Below are positions 14,349-22,650 of a stretch of DNA of 64,000 bases, in pieces. The notes under the pieces were generated by a model. That model worked only from the letters and a program-made list of their open reading frames with translations. It was not told the origin of the DNA and made no database searches. The stretch's first letter is position 1. Each line of letters begins with the position of its first letter. The stretch is from Vicinamibacterales bacterium (GTDB lineage Bacteria > Acidobacteriota > Vicinamibacteria > Vicinamibacterales > UBA2999), in contig JAUXWO010000030.1 of assembly GCA_030680175.1 (NCBI GenBank), forward strand, positions 1-64,000. Reading direction: 5' to 3'. A program made the position numbers and the translations under genes.

Positions 14349-15836
14349 GTGAGACCGGCAGGGCGACGCCTGATCGCGCTGGCCCTGCCGGTCCTCGTCT
14401 CCGTGGGCCTCGCGGCCCAGGAACCCGTCCTCCGCTGGGGGGGCGATGCCGAGGGCGGCGCGCCGTTTGTCGAGGCCGACCCGAACGATCCCACCCGGCT
14501 CGCCGGCTTCGACGTCGAGGTTGCCGAGCTCGTCGCCGGCGATCTCGGCCGGCGGCCGCAGTTCGTCCAGATCGCCTTCGCCTCCCTCGACCAGTCCGCC
14601 CTGCGCGGCGACTTCGACATCGGCATGAGCGGCATCGAGGACACGCCCGCGCGCCGGGGGATGGTGGCCGCCAGCGTGCCGTACTACCAGTTCCGCGAAG
14701 TCCTCACCGTGCGCGCCGCCGACCGCGGCACCTACCGCACCCTCGCCGACCTCGGCGGCCGCCGCGTGGCCACGCTGGCCGGCACCATCGCCTACGACCT
14801 CCTCCTCGAGGCCGGGCGCACGCACGGGATCGAGGCCGTGTCGTACGACGATGACGTGCATCCGTACAGCGATCTGGCGATCGGGCGGGTGGACGCGGTG
14901 CTGCTGGACCACGTGCTCGCCGAGCGCGCGATGCGGCGCCACGAGGGCCTCGTCACCCATCCCGAGGCGGTCGAGGTCGGCTACTACATCATCATCACGG
15001 CCCCGGGGAACGTCGCCCTGCGCGACGAGGTCAACCAGGTGCTCCGCGCGGCGATGCAGGACGGCCGCCTCGAGGCGATCTACCGGCGCTGGAACATCTG
15101 GAACGAGGATCAGCCCGTGCTCTTCGCGCGGGTGCTGGCCGGCGCCGACACCTTGCTCGACGCGGAGTCGGTGCAGCTGCCGACGCGCTGGGAGGCCACG
15201 CTCCGCTACCTACCGTCGCTGCTGCGTGCGGCGGTCCTCACGCTGGTCCTGTCGTGCCTGGCGATGGTGCTGGCGGTCGGCCTCGGGGTGGCCCTCGCGG
15301 TGGGCCGCGTCTACGGCGACCGGGTCACCCGAGCGGTGTGCACCATCTACATCGAGGTAATCCGCGGCACCCCCGTGCTGCTGCAGCTCTTCGTCCTCTA
15401 CTACGGCGTCTCGTCGTTCGTGCGGCTGCCCGCGTTCGTCGCGGCGCTCCTCGGCCTGGGCCTGAACTACGCCGCCTACGAGGCCGAGATCTACCGCGCC
15501 TCGCTCGAGGCCGTCCCGAAGGGGCAGCTCGACGCGGCCCGCACGCTCGGCTTCTCGGAGCGGCAGATCTTCAGCCTGGTGCGCGCGCCGCAGGCGTTCC
15601 GGTTCTCGCTTGCGCCGATGACCAACGACTTCGTCGCCCTGCTCAAGGACTCGTCGCTCGTCTCGGTCCTCACCGTCGTCGAACTCACCAAGCAGACGCA
15701 GATCTTCGCCGCCAACATCGGGAGCTGGGCGATCCCAGGCGCCTTGTGCGCGGCGCTCTACCTGATGATGTCGCTGCCGATCGCCCACGTGGCACGGCGG
15801 CTCGAGGGGCAGTGGAAGGCGCCCACCGCGTCATGA
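14349..15836 (+). CDS. Fused amino-acid ABC binding protein and permease
   Basis: This 495-aa protein joins a signal peptide (1-22), a family-3 solute-binding domain (about 27-265; LAGFDVEVAELVAGDLG and MSGIEDTPARRG) and a HisM/GlnP-type permease domain (about 280-490). The permease has the EVIRGTPVLLQLFVLYYG start and the coupling loop LDAARTLGFSERQIF. It would capture polar amino acids such as Gln, Glu, Arg or His in the periplasm and move them inward. The ATPase follows with an ATGA overlap. The binding domain is tethered rather than free; the exact substrate cannot be read from the sequence. Confidence 0.9.
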   Translation: MRPAGRRLIALALPVLVSVGLAAQEPVLRWGGDAEGGAPFVEADPNDPTRLAGFDVEVAELVAGDLGRRPQFVQIAFASLDQSALRGDFDIGMSGIEDTPARRGMVAASVPYYQFREVLTVRAADRGTYRTLADLGGRRVATLAGTIAYDLLLEAGRTHGIEAVSYDDDVHPYSDLAIGRVDAVLLDHVLAERAMRRHEGLVTHPEAVEVGYYIIITAPGNVALRDEVNQVLRAAMQDGRLEAIYRRWNIWNEDQPVLFARVLAGADTLLDAESVQLPTRWEATLRYLPSLLRAAVLTLVLSCLAMVLAVGLGVALAVGRVYGDRVTRAVCTIYIEVIRGTPVLLQLFVLYYGVSSFVRLPAFVAALLGLGLNYAAYEAEIYRASLEAVPKGQLDAARTLGFSERQIFSLVRAPQAFRFSLAPMTNDFVALLKDSSLVSVLTVVELTKQTQIFAANIGSWAIPGALCAALYLMMSLPIAHVARRLEGQWKAPTAS

Positions 15837-16564
15837 GCGCCCTCTTGAGGGTGGACGGCCTGCGGGCGAGGCGCGGCGGCGCCGACGTGCTGCGGGGCGT
15901 CTCCTGCGCCGTCACGCGCGGCGAGGTCGTGGCGCTCATGGGGCTCTCGGGGGCCGGCAAGACGACGGTGCTGCGGGCGCTGGCCGGGCTCGAGCCCTTC
16001 GAGGCAGGCGAGATCCGTGTCGACGATGTGACCCTCGGGGCGGGGCGGGCGGCGCCGCCGGCCGTGCACCGGAAGGTGGGGATGGTGTTCCAGTTCCACC
16101 ATCTCTTCGAGCACTACACGGCGATCGAGAACGTCGCGCTGGCGCTGGTGCACGTGCAGCGCGAGGCGCGGCCGGCGGCCGAGGCCCGCGCCCAGGCGCT
16201 GCTCGACGAACTCGGCGTCGGCGCCCGCGCGAGGGCGCTGCCACGGGAGCTGTCCGGCGGCGAGGCGCAGCGCGTGGCCATCGCCCGGGCGCTCGCGATG
16301 GATCCGCCCGTGCTGCTGCTCGACGAGCCGACGGCCTCGCTGGATCCCGCGCGCCGCGGGGACCTGGGCCGGACGCTCCGCACCCTGGCCGCGTCGGGCC
16401 GCGCGCTGCTCATGACGTCGCACGACGACGACTTCGTCCGCGCGTGCGCGGACCGCGTCCTGATCCTCGCGGACGGGGAAGTGGTAGAGGAGGGTACCCC
16501 GGCAGACGTGCTCGAGCGCCCGCGCCACGCGGCAACGCGGGCCTTGCTGGCGAACGGCGACTAG
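15833..16564 (+). CDS. Amino-acid ABC transporter ATP-binding protein
   Basis: This 243-aa ABC ATPase pairs with the upstream fused permease. It has Walker A GLSGAGKTT (about 39-47), a Q-loop in VFQFHHLF, the signature LSGGEAQRVAIARAL, Walker B LLLDEPTASLD and the H-loop TSHDDDF. Start ATG 15833 overlaps the permease stop, indicating coupled translation. The family is the GlnQ/HisP type (polar amino-acid uptake). The system is complete with only two genes. Confidence 0.92.
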   Translation: MSALLRVDGLRARRGGADVLRGVSCAVTRGEVVALMGLSGAGKTTVLRALAGLEPFEAGEIRVDDVTLGAGRAAPPAVHRKVGMVFQFHHLFEHYTAIENVALALVHVQREARPAAEARAQALLDELGVGARARALPRELSGGEAQRVAIARALAMDPPVLLLDEPTASLDPARRGDLGRTLRTLAASGRALLMTSHDDDFVRACADRVLILADGEVVEEGTPADVLERPRHAATRALLANGD

Positions 16565-16610
16565 TCCGGATCAGCGCATGAACGAGGGATCCCTTGCGTG
16601 GTCCTGGCTT

Positions 16611-16639
16611 TTGACAGGCATCGCGGCAGCACGTAAAAT
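16611..16639 (+). promoter_or_regulatory. Promoter of the antitoxin-toxin pair
   Basis: TTGACA (16611-16616), a 17-bp spacer and TAAAAT (16634-16639) form a near-perfect sigma70 promoter. Transcription would begin near 16646, only about 7 bases before the antitoxin ATG. Confidence 0.85.
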
Positions 16640-16648
16640 ACGTGCTGC
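16626..16648. promoter_or_regulatory. Palindromic operator over the -10 box
   Basis: gcagcacgta (16626-16635) and tacgtgctgc (16639-16648) form a perfect 10-bp inverted repeat with a 3-bp centre covering the -10. A further half-site gcacgta lies at 16647-16653 and runs into the start codon. This is the usual place for autoregulation by an antitoxin or toxin-antitoxin complex. Confidence 0.85.
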
Positions 16649-16652
16649 ACGT

Positions 16653-16904
16653 ATGGAGCATCCAGACACCGTCAAGCAGAACATCACGGTCAAGCTCGAC
16701 CGTCGCACCCTGAGGAAGGCCAAGGTGCTGGCGGCCCGCCGCGACACGTCCATCAGCGGCCTGCTGGCCGAGCAGATCGAGAACTTGGTGAGGGAGAACG
16801 ATCTGTACGAGCAGGCACAGCGCCAGGCGCTGGACCTGATGGAGCCCGGATTCCCCATGGGCGGCCGGATTGCCGCGACGCGCGACGAGTGGCATGAGCG
16901 GTAA
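16653..16904 (+). CDS. VapB-like ribbon-helix-helix antitoxin
   Basis: This 83-aa protein has an N-terminal ribbon-helix-helix (NITVKLDRRTLRKAKVLAARR and TSISGLLAEQIENLV, about 9-47). An acidic and hydrophobic C-terminus (EPGFPMGGRIAATRDEWHE) would bind the toxin. It is followed with an 11-base overlap by a PIN-domain gene, the classical antitoxin-toxin order. ATG 16653 is chosen because the promoter places the transcript start at about 16646; the frame is open to 16578 but that part would not be transcribed. It probably represses its own promoter through the palindrome at 16626-16648. Confidence 0.85.
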   Translation: MEHPDTVKQNITVKLDRRTLRKAKVLAARRDTSISGLLAEQIENLVRENDLYEQAQRQALDLMEPGFPMGGRIAATRDEWHER

Positions 16905-17352
16905 GACGTTCGTCGACACGAACATCCTGATCTACGCCCACGACAGGGATGCCGGGCTCAAGCAGCAGATCGCGAGAGAGCGCCTGCGCTCGCTCTGGGA
17001 GGAGCGACGCGGAGTCCTGAGCACGCAGGTCCTGCAGGAGTTCTACGTCAACGCGACGTGCAAGATCCGGACGCCCCTCTCCCGGACCGACGCACGGGCC
17101 GTCGTTGACGTGTACGCGCCGTGGTGCGCGGACGGCCTCACGCCGGCAGACCTGTCCGCGGCATTTCGCATCGAGGACGAAGCCAGGATTGGATTCTGGG
17201 ACGCGCTGATCGTGGCCGTGGCGCGCAGGAGCGGGGCAGAGCGGGTGCTGTCGGAAGACCTCAATGCGGGTCAGGCGATCGCCGGCCTCATGATCGAGAA
17301 CCCCTTCGCCGAGCCGCAGACGCCGCGCGCTGTGCGCCGAACGCCTTCTTAG
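16894..17352 (+). CDS. PIN-domain toxin (VapC-type RNase)
   Basis: This 152-aa PIN-domain nuclease has the acidic catalytic set: FVDTNILIYAHD (first Asp), LSTQVLQEFY (Glu), IGFWDALIVA (Asp) and LSEDLNAG (Asp). VapC toxins cut tRNA or rRNA. The ATG at 16894 overlaps the antitoxin end; an upstream ATG at 16870 is possible but would need a long overlap. Chromosomal location next to tRNA-Lys is typical of small mobile modules. The RNA target cannot be predicted from sequence. Confidence 0.88.
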   Translation: MSGKTFVDTNILIYAHDRDAGLKQQIARERLRSLWEERRGVLSTQVLQEFYVNATCKIRTPLSRTDARAVVDVYAPWCADGLTPADLSAAFRIEDEARIGFWDALIVAVARRSGAERVLSEDLNAGQAIAGLMIENPFAEPQTPRAVRRTPS

Positions 17353-17389
17353 ATCAGGCGCCGCCGGTGTGGAATTCTCGGCGCGCTGG

Positions 17390-17395
17390 TACAAT
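17390..17395 (+). promoter_or_regulatory. -10 box of tRNA-Lys
   Basis: TACAAT at 17390-17395 lies nine bases before the tRNA-Lys 5' end. A weak -35 (tgtgga, 17368-17373) is 16 bp upstream. Confidence 0.55.
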
Positions 17396-17404
17396 CGTTC
17401 GCTC

Positions 17405-17479
17405 GGGCCGGTAGCTCAGTGGTAGAGCACGTGACTTTTAATCATGTGGTCGAGGGTTCGATCCCCTCCCGGCCCACCA
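17405..17479 (+). tRNA. tRNA-Lys (anticodon TTT)
   Basis: The acceptor stem gggccgg pairs with ccggccc. The D-arm (agctcagtggtagagc), anticodon loop ctTTTaa and T-arm (gagggttcgatcccctc) are all canonical. Discriminator A is followed by encoded CCA (17477-17479). Confidence 0.97.
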
Positions 17480-17486
17480 AGACAAC

Positions 17487-17517
17487 GCCATTCGCCATTC
17501 GCTTTTCGCTGTTCGCC
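17487..17517. repeat. Heptanucleotide array after tRNA-Lys
   Basis: Four 7-base units (gccattc, gccattc, gcttttc, gctgttc) run directly downstream of tRNA-Lys, starting 8 bp after CCA. This is one of seven such arrays in the window. Confidence 0.8.
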
Positions 17518-17537
17518 TTTTCCCCTGCCTCCTGCCA

Positions 17538-17885
17538 ATGGACGTCATCTCTACCTTCTATGCGGCACTGCAGCGGGAGGACTACGCGTCGGCGCGGCAG
17601 TGCCTCGCCGACGAGGGCTTCTCGTTTGTCGGGTGGTTCGACGTGTTCGATGATCCCGACGCGTACATCGAGGCGGTGAAGAAGCTCCGCGGCTTCGCCA
17701 CGCGGTTCGAGGTGAAGCGGGTCTTCGTCGACGACGGCGACGTGGCGCTGTTCTACGAGATCGAAACCGTCCGCGGCGACGTGACGCTCGTCGCCGCGTG
17801 GTTCCAGGTGCGCGAGGCCCGCATCGCCCGCGTGCGCATCGTGTGCGACACGCGGCCGTTCGCGGAGGTCTGGGGCCGGACGTAG
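17538..17885 (+). CDS. SnoaL-like (NTF2-fold) protein
   Basis: This 115-aa protein has the NTF2/SnoaL pattern: an N-terminal helix pair (VISTFYAALQREDYASARQCLADEGFSF) followed by a curved sheet with DVALFYEIET and VAAWFQVREARIARVRI. Members include polyketide cyclases and limonene-epoxide-hydrolase-like enzymes, but most small stand-alone members have no known reaction. No catalytic residues can be assigned. It ends 11 bp from the convergent ADOP permease stop. Confidence 0.75.
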   Translation: MDVISTFYAALQREDYASARQCLADEGFSFVGWFDVFDDPDAYIEAVKKLRGFATRFEVKRVFVDDGDVALFYEIETVRGDVTLVAAWFQVREARIARVRIVCDTRPFAEVWGRT

Positions 17886-17896
17886 CGCGAGCGCCG

Positions 17897-20377
17897 TCAG
17901 TCGGCGCGGAGCGCCCGGATCGGGTTCACGCGTGACGCCGTGAGCGCCGGCCCCAGGTTCGCGGCCAGCGCCACCAGCAGCAGCACGCCCGCGGCCGCGC
18001 CATACGCCAGCGCATCGACGCCGCTGACGCCGTAGAGCAGGCTCCCGATGACCTGGCCGACGCCGAGCGAGGCCACCACGCCGATGCCGATGCCGGCGAG
18101 CGCGAGCGTGCCGCCCTGCCGGAGGACGAGCCGCAGCACCTGGCCGCGTTCCGCGCCGAGCGCCATGCGGATGCCCACCTCGCGCGTCCGCAGGCTCACC
18201 GAGTAGGCGATCACGCCGTAGAGCCCCATCGCGGCCAGCACCAGCGCCAGCGCACCGAACGCGCCAATCACCATGGCCCCAATCCGCGTCGGTGCCATCG
18301 TGAGCGCCGCCACCTCCGCCGCCGGGCCGTCCTCGGTGAAGACGATGTCGGGCTCGAGCGCCCACAGCGCATCACGCACCATCGGCAGCGCGGTGGATGC
18401 TGGAGCCGCCGTGCGGACGACGAGGCCGACCGTGCGCGAGCGCGGTGCCGGGAAGTGGACGTACTCGCGCGGGTCCTCGCCAACCGACCGCACCTTGTGA
18501 TCCCGGGCCACGCCGACGATCTCCACGGCCGGACGCTCGAAGCCGCCCGGATAGATGACCTCACCCACCGCGGAGCGGCCGGGCCAGTAGCGGCGCGCCA
18601 TCGTCTCGTTGACGATCGCGACGTCGCGCTCTTCGGCGACTTCCTGCGGGGTGAAGGCGCGGCCCTCGACGATGGGCACACCCACAACGGTGAAGTAGTC
18701 GGCGCCGACGCGCACGGAGTCGATCGGCGGCGGATCGACGCCCGGCGCGTGGTGCCCGCGAATCGAGATGCCCGTCATGTTGATGTCGGGCGAGAGCGGC
18801 AGGCGCGAGGTCACCGACACGGCCTCCACGCCGGGCAGGGCCTGGACCGTCCGGAGGGCCCGCTCCCGGAATGCCATCGCGGCGTCCTCGTCGTACCCGT
18901 TCATCTGGAGGTTGAAGCCGAGGGCGGAGATCGGCGCCGGGTCGAAGCCGAGGTCCGTGCCCCGCGCCGCCAGCAACCCGCGTCCAAGCAGGGCCCCGGC
19001 GACGAGGAGCACCAGCGAGAGCGCGAGCTGGCCGATGACGAGGCCCTCGCGCATCGTGAACCGGCGCCGGCCCGCGCCGCTGCCTTCGAGCGTGTCCTTC
19101 AGGGCCGGGACGAGCTCCGGCTTCGACGCCGACCACGCGGGAGCCAGCCCGAAGACGAGCGCGGTCACCACAGAGACGGCCACCGAGAAGGCCAGGACCG
19201 TGGCGTCGAGCGACAGGTCGAAGTCGACACGCATCGGCAGGACGTCGGTGCCCACGCCCTGCAGGGCACTGACCGCCCACCACGCCAGCAGCGTGCCGAG
19301 CGCTCCGCCCGCCGTCGCGAGCACGAGGCTCTCGCTGAGGAGCTGCCGGATCAGGCGCCCGCGCCCCGCCCCGATGGCCGCGCGGATCGCCAGCTCGCGG
19401 CGGCGCGCCGTGGCGCGGGCCAGCAGCAGGCTGGCCACGTTCGCGCAGGCGATGAGCAGCACCAGGCCCGCCGCGGCCAGCAGGCCCGCGCTCGCGGCCT
19501 TCACGTAGCCGTCCAGCATGGGGTGGAAGCGGATGCTCGTCGCGTCGAGCACGGTCGCGACCACGTTCTCGTTGGTATCCGGGAAGTCGCGGGCCAGCCG
19601 CGCGAACACCGTCGCCACCTGCGCCCGCGCATCCTCGATCGAGGCGCCCTCGGCGAGCCGGCCCTTCACGAACAGCCACCGCGTGCCGCGCTGATCCACG
19701 CGCGACGCCTCGGTGGAGGTGCCGCGCATCCACTGCACGCCCGAGAACGACAGGCGGTCGGCCATCATCACCGGCACCCAGAAGTCCGCCGGCACGCCCG
19801 GCAGGGTCCCGGGGAAGTTGGCAGGCGCGACGCCCACCACCGTGTAGGGGAGGCCGGACACGGTGATGGTGGCGCCGACGACCTCGGGCCGGCCCCCGAG
19901 CTGGCGCTGCCAGAGGCCGTGGCTGACGACCACGACCGGCGCCGCGCCGGGCGTGCGGTTCTCGTCGGCGACGAAGCCACGGCCGAGCGGCGGGCGCAGG
20001 CCGAGCGCGTCGAAGTAGTTGGCCGTCACCGCTTCGCCGGTCACAAGCAGGGGACGCCCGCCGGTGGAGAGCACCCCGCGGACGTACGCATGCGCGGCCA
20101 GGGCGCGGAACGCGGGGACCTCCGCCTGGATGGCGAGGAAATCCGGGTAGGAGGTCGTGAGCGCCGGGAAGTCAACCGACGCGCTCGTGTAGACCTCGGC
20201 CAGCCGGTGGGGCTCGGCGATCGGCGTCTGCCTGAGGAGCACCGCGTTCACCACGCTGAAGAGCGTGGTCGTGAGCCCGATGCCCAGCGCCAGCGAGGCG
20301 AGCGCCGCGACGGTGAAGCCGGGACGCCGCGCCAGCTGGCGGACGCCGATCTTGAGGTCGTGCAGGAACTCGGTCAT
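17897..20377 (-). CDS. ADOP-type MacB/FtsX-like permease
   Basis: This 826-aa inner-membrane protein has the duplicated MacB-periplasmic-core plus FtsX layout. The N-terminus (LKIGVRQLARRPGFTVAALASLALGIG) leads to TM1, a periplasmic domain and a first three-helix FtsX block (about 290-430; ANVASLLLARATARRRELAIRAAIG). A second core and a terminal FtsX block follow (about 700-820; SLRTREVGIRMALGAERGQVL). Such 'Acidobacterial duplicated orphan permeases' occur in many copies in Acidobacteriota, usually without an adjacent ATPase, as here. The substrate is unknown; export of peptides, lipids or small molecules is inferred from MacB. Confidence 0.92.
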   Translation of the reverse strand: MTEFLHDLKIGVRQLARRPGFTVAALASLALGIGLTTTLFSVVNAVLLRQTPIAEPHRLAEVYTSASVDFPALTTSYPDFLAIQAEVPAFRALAAHAYVRGVLSTGGRPLLVTGEAVTANYFDALGLRPPLGRGFVADENRTPGAAPVVVVSHGLWQRQLGGRPEVVGATITVSGLPYTVVGVAPANFPGTLPGVPADFWVPVMMADRLSFSGVQWMRGTSTEASRVDQRGTRWLFVKGRLAEGASIEDARAQVATVFARLARDFPDTNENVVATVLDATSIRFHPMLDGYVKAASAGLLAAAGLVLLIACANVASLLLARATARRRELAIRAAIGAGRGRLIRQLLSESLVLATAGGALGTLLAWWAVSALQGVGTDVLPMRVDFDLSLDATVLAFSVAVSVVTALVFGLAPAWSASKPELVPALKDTLEGSGAGRRRFTMREGLVIGQLALSLVLLVAGALLGRGLLAARGTDLGFDPAPISALGFNLQMNGYDEDAAMAFRERALRTVQALPGVEAVSVTSRLPLSPDINMTGISIRGHHAPGVDPPPIDSVRVGADYFTVVGVPIVEGRAFTPQEVAEERDVAIVNETMARRYWPGRSAVGEVIYPGGFERPAVEIVGVARDHKVRSVGEDPREYVHFPAPRSRTVGLVVRTAAPASTALPMVRDALWALEPDIVFTEDGPAAEVAALTMAPTRIGAMVIGAFGALALVLAAMGLYGVIAYSVSLRTREVGIRMALGAERGQVLRLVLRQGGTLALAGIGIGVVASLGVGQVIGSLLYGVSGVDALAYGAAAGVLLLVALAANLGPALTASRVNPIRALRAD

Positions 20378-20593
20378 TGGTGCAAGGGACGGATTCGCGG
20401 CCCCCGGAGTTCACAGGCGGCGTGCCGGGCGTGAACCGCCGACAATCCGGCGGTGCCACGCGTCGATGGCCGTATCGACGCCGGAAACGGCCGTGCGCGC
20501 GCTGGCCGTGCCTTTGCTTGGTCTCAGGTAGTGCTCTGAAGGTCCCCGTCCCCGACCGTCCCCGCGCACCCGCTCTACGTCAGGAGGCGCCTC

Positions 20594-21634
20594 ATGGGCG
20601 CGGCCGCACTCATACTCCTCGCCGCACTCGCGGCGCAGGCCCCCGCCGCGGGCGACCCCGCGGACATCATCGAGACCTGTCTTTCGTGCCACGAAGATCC
20701 GAGCCTCGAGCTCACGCTGCCGAGCGGCGAGACGCTGTCGCTCACGGTCGCGCGTGAGGGCTTCATGACGTCGGTGCACGGCGGCCGGCAGTCGTGCCTC
20801 GACTGCCACACCGGCATGGACGAATTCCCCCACCCGGCCCTGTCTGCCCGGACGCGGCGCGAGTTCCGCGTGGCGTCGTACGAAGCCTGCAAGCAGTGCC
20901 ACTTCAACAACTACACCCGCACGCTCGACAGCGCGCATGCCGCGGCGCTCTCGCGCGGCGACGTCAACGCGCCGACCTGCGTCGACTGCCACGGGTCGCA
21001 TGACATCCGGCCGCCGGGCGAGCCGAGGTCCCGCATTTCGCTGACGTGCGGGCAGTGCCACGCGGGGGTGAGCGCGCAGTATGCGACGAGCGCGCACGGC
21101 CAGGCGCTCGCCGATCACGCCAACACCGACGTGCCGGTGTGCACCGACTGTCACGAGTCGCACGCCATCGAAGGCGCGACGTCCGGCAACTGGCGCACGC
21201 GGTCGCCGGATCTGTGCGGCTCGTGTCACGGTGACGCGGCGCTGATGGAGAAGTACGGACTCTCCACGGCCGTCCACCGCACGTACCTCACCGAGTTCCA
21301 CGGCATGACGGCCTCGCTCGACGCGACCAAGGGCGACGGCCGGACGATGAGCGCGCTCTGCACCGACTGCCACGGCGTGCACGACATCCCGCGCGCCTCC
21401 GGGGAGCAGGCCGCGGTGATGCGGGCCAACCTCGCCAACACCTGCCGGAGCTGCCATCCGGGGGCCACCGACAGCTTCCCCGACGCCTGGCTCTCGCACT
21501 GGGAGCCGAGCTGGACGCATGCCCCGCTCGTCTACGCCGTGCAGTGGGTGTACTGGGTGCTCATCCCATTCATCATCGGCGGACTCCTCCTGCAAATCCT
21601 GCTGCACGTCTGGCGGGTGGTGGTGAACCGATGA
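20594..21634 (+). CDS. Nine-heme cytochrome c with membrane anchor
   Basis: This 346-aa periplasmic electron carrier has nine CxxCH heme sites: CLSCH, CLDCH, CKQCH, CVDCH, CGQCH, CTDCH, CGSCH, CTDCH and CRSCH. An N-terminal signal peptide and one C-terminal transmembrane helix (WVLIPFIIGGLLLQILLHVW, about 320-340) frame them. A strong ribosome-binding site (aggagg, 20581-20586) precedes ATG 20594. It overlaps the cytochrome b gene by ATGA, so the two probably form a quinol-linked electron-transfer complex. The terminal acceptor or donor is not shown; NrfH/NapC-like quinol oxidation or thiosulfate/tetrathionate-type chemistry are possibilities. Confidence 0.92.
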   Translation: MGAAALILLAALAAQAPAAGDPADIIETCLSCHEDPSLELTLPSGETLSLTVAREGFMTSVHGGRQSCLDCHTGMDEFPHPALSARTRREFRVASYEACKQCHFNNYTRTLDSAHAAALSRGDVNAPTCVDCHGSHDIRPPGEPRSRISLTCGQCHAGVSAQYATSAHGQALADHANTDVPVCTDCHESHAIEGATSGNWRTRSPDLCGSCHGDAALMEKYGLSTAVHRTYLTEFHGMTASLDATKGDGRTMSALCTDCHGVHDIPRASGEQAAVMRANLANTCRSCHPGATDSFPDAWLSHWEPSWTHAPLVYAVQWVYWVLIPFIIGGLLLQILLHVWRVVVNR

Positions 21635-22296
21635 CGACCATGCTGCAGCGCTTCTCGACCCGGCAGCGTGTCGAGCACTTCGTCGTGATGATCCTGTTCA
21701 CGACGCTGTGCGTCACGGGCCTGCCGCAGAAGTACTTCCAGGCCGACTGGGCGGCCGCCATCATCAACGCGCTCGGAGGCATCAGCGCCGTGCGCTGGGT
21801 GCACCGGGTCGCCGGCATCCTCTTCACCATCGTCACGGCCGTCCACCTCGTGGTCGTGATCGCGGGTGCGGTGTCGGGCCGCATGACGCTCACGCTGGTC
21901 GTCAACCGCCAGGACTTCGTCGATGCGATGACGACGCTGCGCTACTACCTCGGCCTGTCGAACGAGCAGGCACGGTTTGGCCGCTTCGATTACCGCCAGA
22001 AGTTCGAGTACTGGGGGATGATCATGGGTAGCCTCATCGTGATCCTCACCGGCCTCGTGCTGATCTACCCGATCGAGGTCGCGCGCTGGCTGCCGGGGCA
22101 GGTGATTCCGGCCGCGAAGGCCGCGCACAGCGGGGAGGGCCTGCTGGCGTTTCTCACCATCATCGTCTGGCACATCTACAACGCGCATCTCAACCCCGAC
22201 GTCTTCCCGTTCGACAAGACGATCTTCACGGGCCAGATCAGCGAGGCGCGGATGAAGCACGAGCACCCGTTGGAGTTGGAGGGGCGCAAGAGATAG
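21631..22296 (+). CDS. Cytochrome b subunit (FdnI/cyt b561-like)
   Basis: This 221-aa membrane protein has four hydrophobic helices with heme-ligand histidines: His16 in [11 protein letters not shown], then [19 protein letters not shown] (second helix) and [21 protein letters not shown] (last helix). The layout is that of the di-heme cytochrome b of formate dehydrogenase and hydrogenase complexes. It would exchange electrons between the quinone pool and the adjacent nine-heme cytochrome. ATG 21631 overlaps that gene's stop. The C-terminal part ([16 protein letters not shown]) is typical of this subfamily. Confidence 0.88.
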   Translation: MTTMLQRFSTRQRVEHFVVMILFTTLCVTGLPQKYFQADWAAAIINALGGISAVRWVHRVAGILFTIVTAVHLVVVIAGAVSGRMTLTLVVNRQDFVDAMTTLRYYLGLSNEQARFGRFDYRQKFEYWGMIMGSLIVILTGLVLIYPIEVARWLPGQVIPAAKAAHSGEGLLAFLTIIVWHIYNAHLNPDVFPFDKTIFTGQISEARMKHEHPLELEGRKR

Positions 22297-22307
22297 GTGC
22301 CGGGGGG

Positions 22308-22611
22308 GCCAAGGTGCCCAGGGTGCCCAGGGTGCCCAGGGTGCCCAGGGTGCCCAGGGTGCCCAGGGTGCCCAGGGTGCCCAGGGTGCCCAAGGTGCCC
22401 GAGGTGCCCGAGGTGCCCTAGGTGCCCAGGGTGCCCAAGGTGCCCAGGGTGCCCAAGGTGCCCGAGGTGCCCAAGGTGCCCGAGGTGCCCGAGGTGCCCA
22501 GGGTGCCCGAGGTGCCCAAGGTGCCCGAGGTGCCCGAGGTGCCCGAGGTGCCCAGGGTGCCCGAGGTGCCCAGGGTGCCCGAGGTGCCCAAGGTGCCCAA
22601 GGTGCCGGGGT
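22308..22611. repeat. 9-bp tandem repeat tract, about 32 copies
   Basis: Units ggtgcccag, ggtgcccaa and ggtgcccga repeat without a break between the cytochrome b gene and the sensor kinase. The first eight or so are identical; later ones alternate at the last two positions. The array is open in forward frames (reading CPGCPRCP or VPRVPKVP) but has no start signal of its own. The 22297-22650 interval contains no other gene. Confidence 0.95.
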
Positions 22612-22650
22612 GCTCAGGGTGCCGAGGCATCCGGGGGGAGTGCGGTGGCG

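Noticed and set aside
16578-16652. Longer antitoxin starting at 16578
   Set aside because: The promoter at 16611-16639 would place the transcript start after this ATG.
22297-22650. Cys-Pro-rich protein as an N-terminal extension of the sensor kinase
   Set aside because: CPGCPRCP comes from the 9-bp repeat, several frames are open, and the kinase has its own start at 22651.
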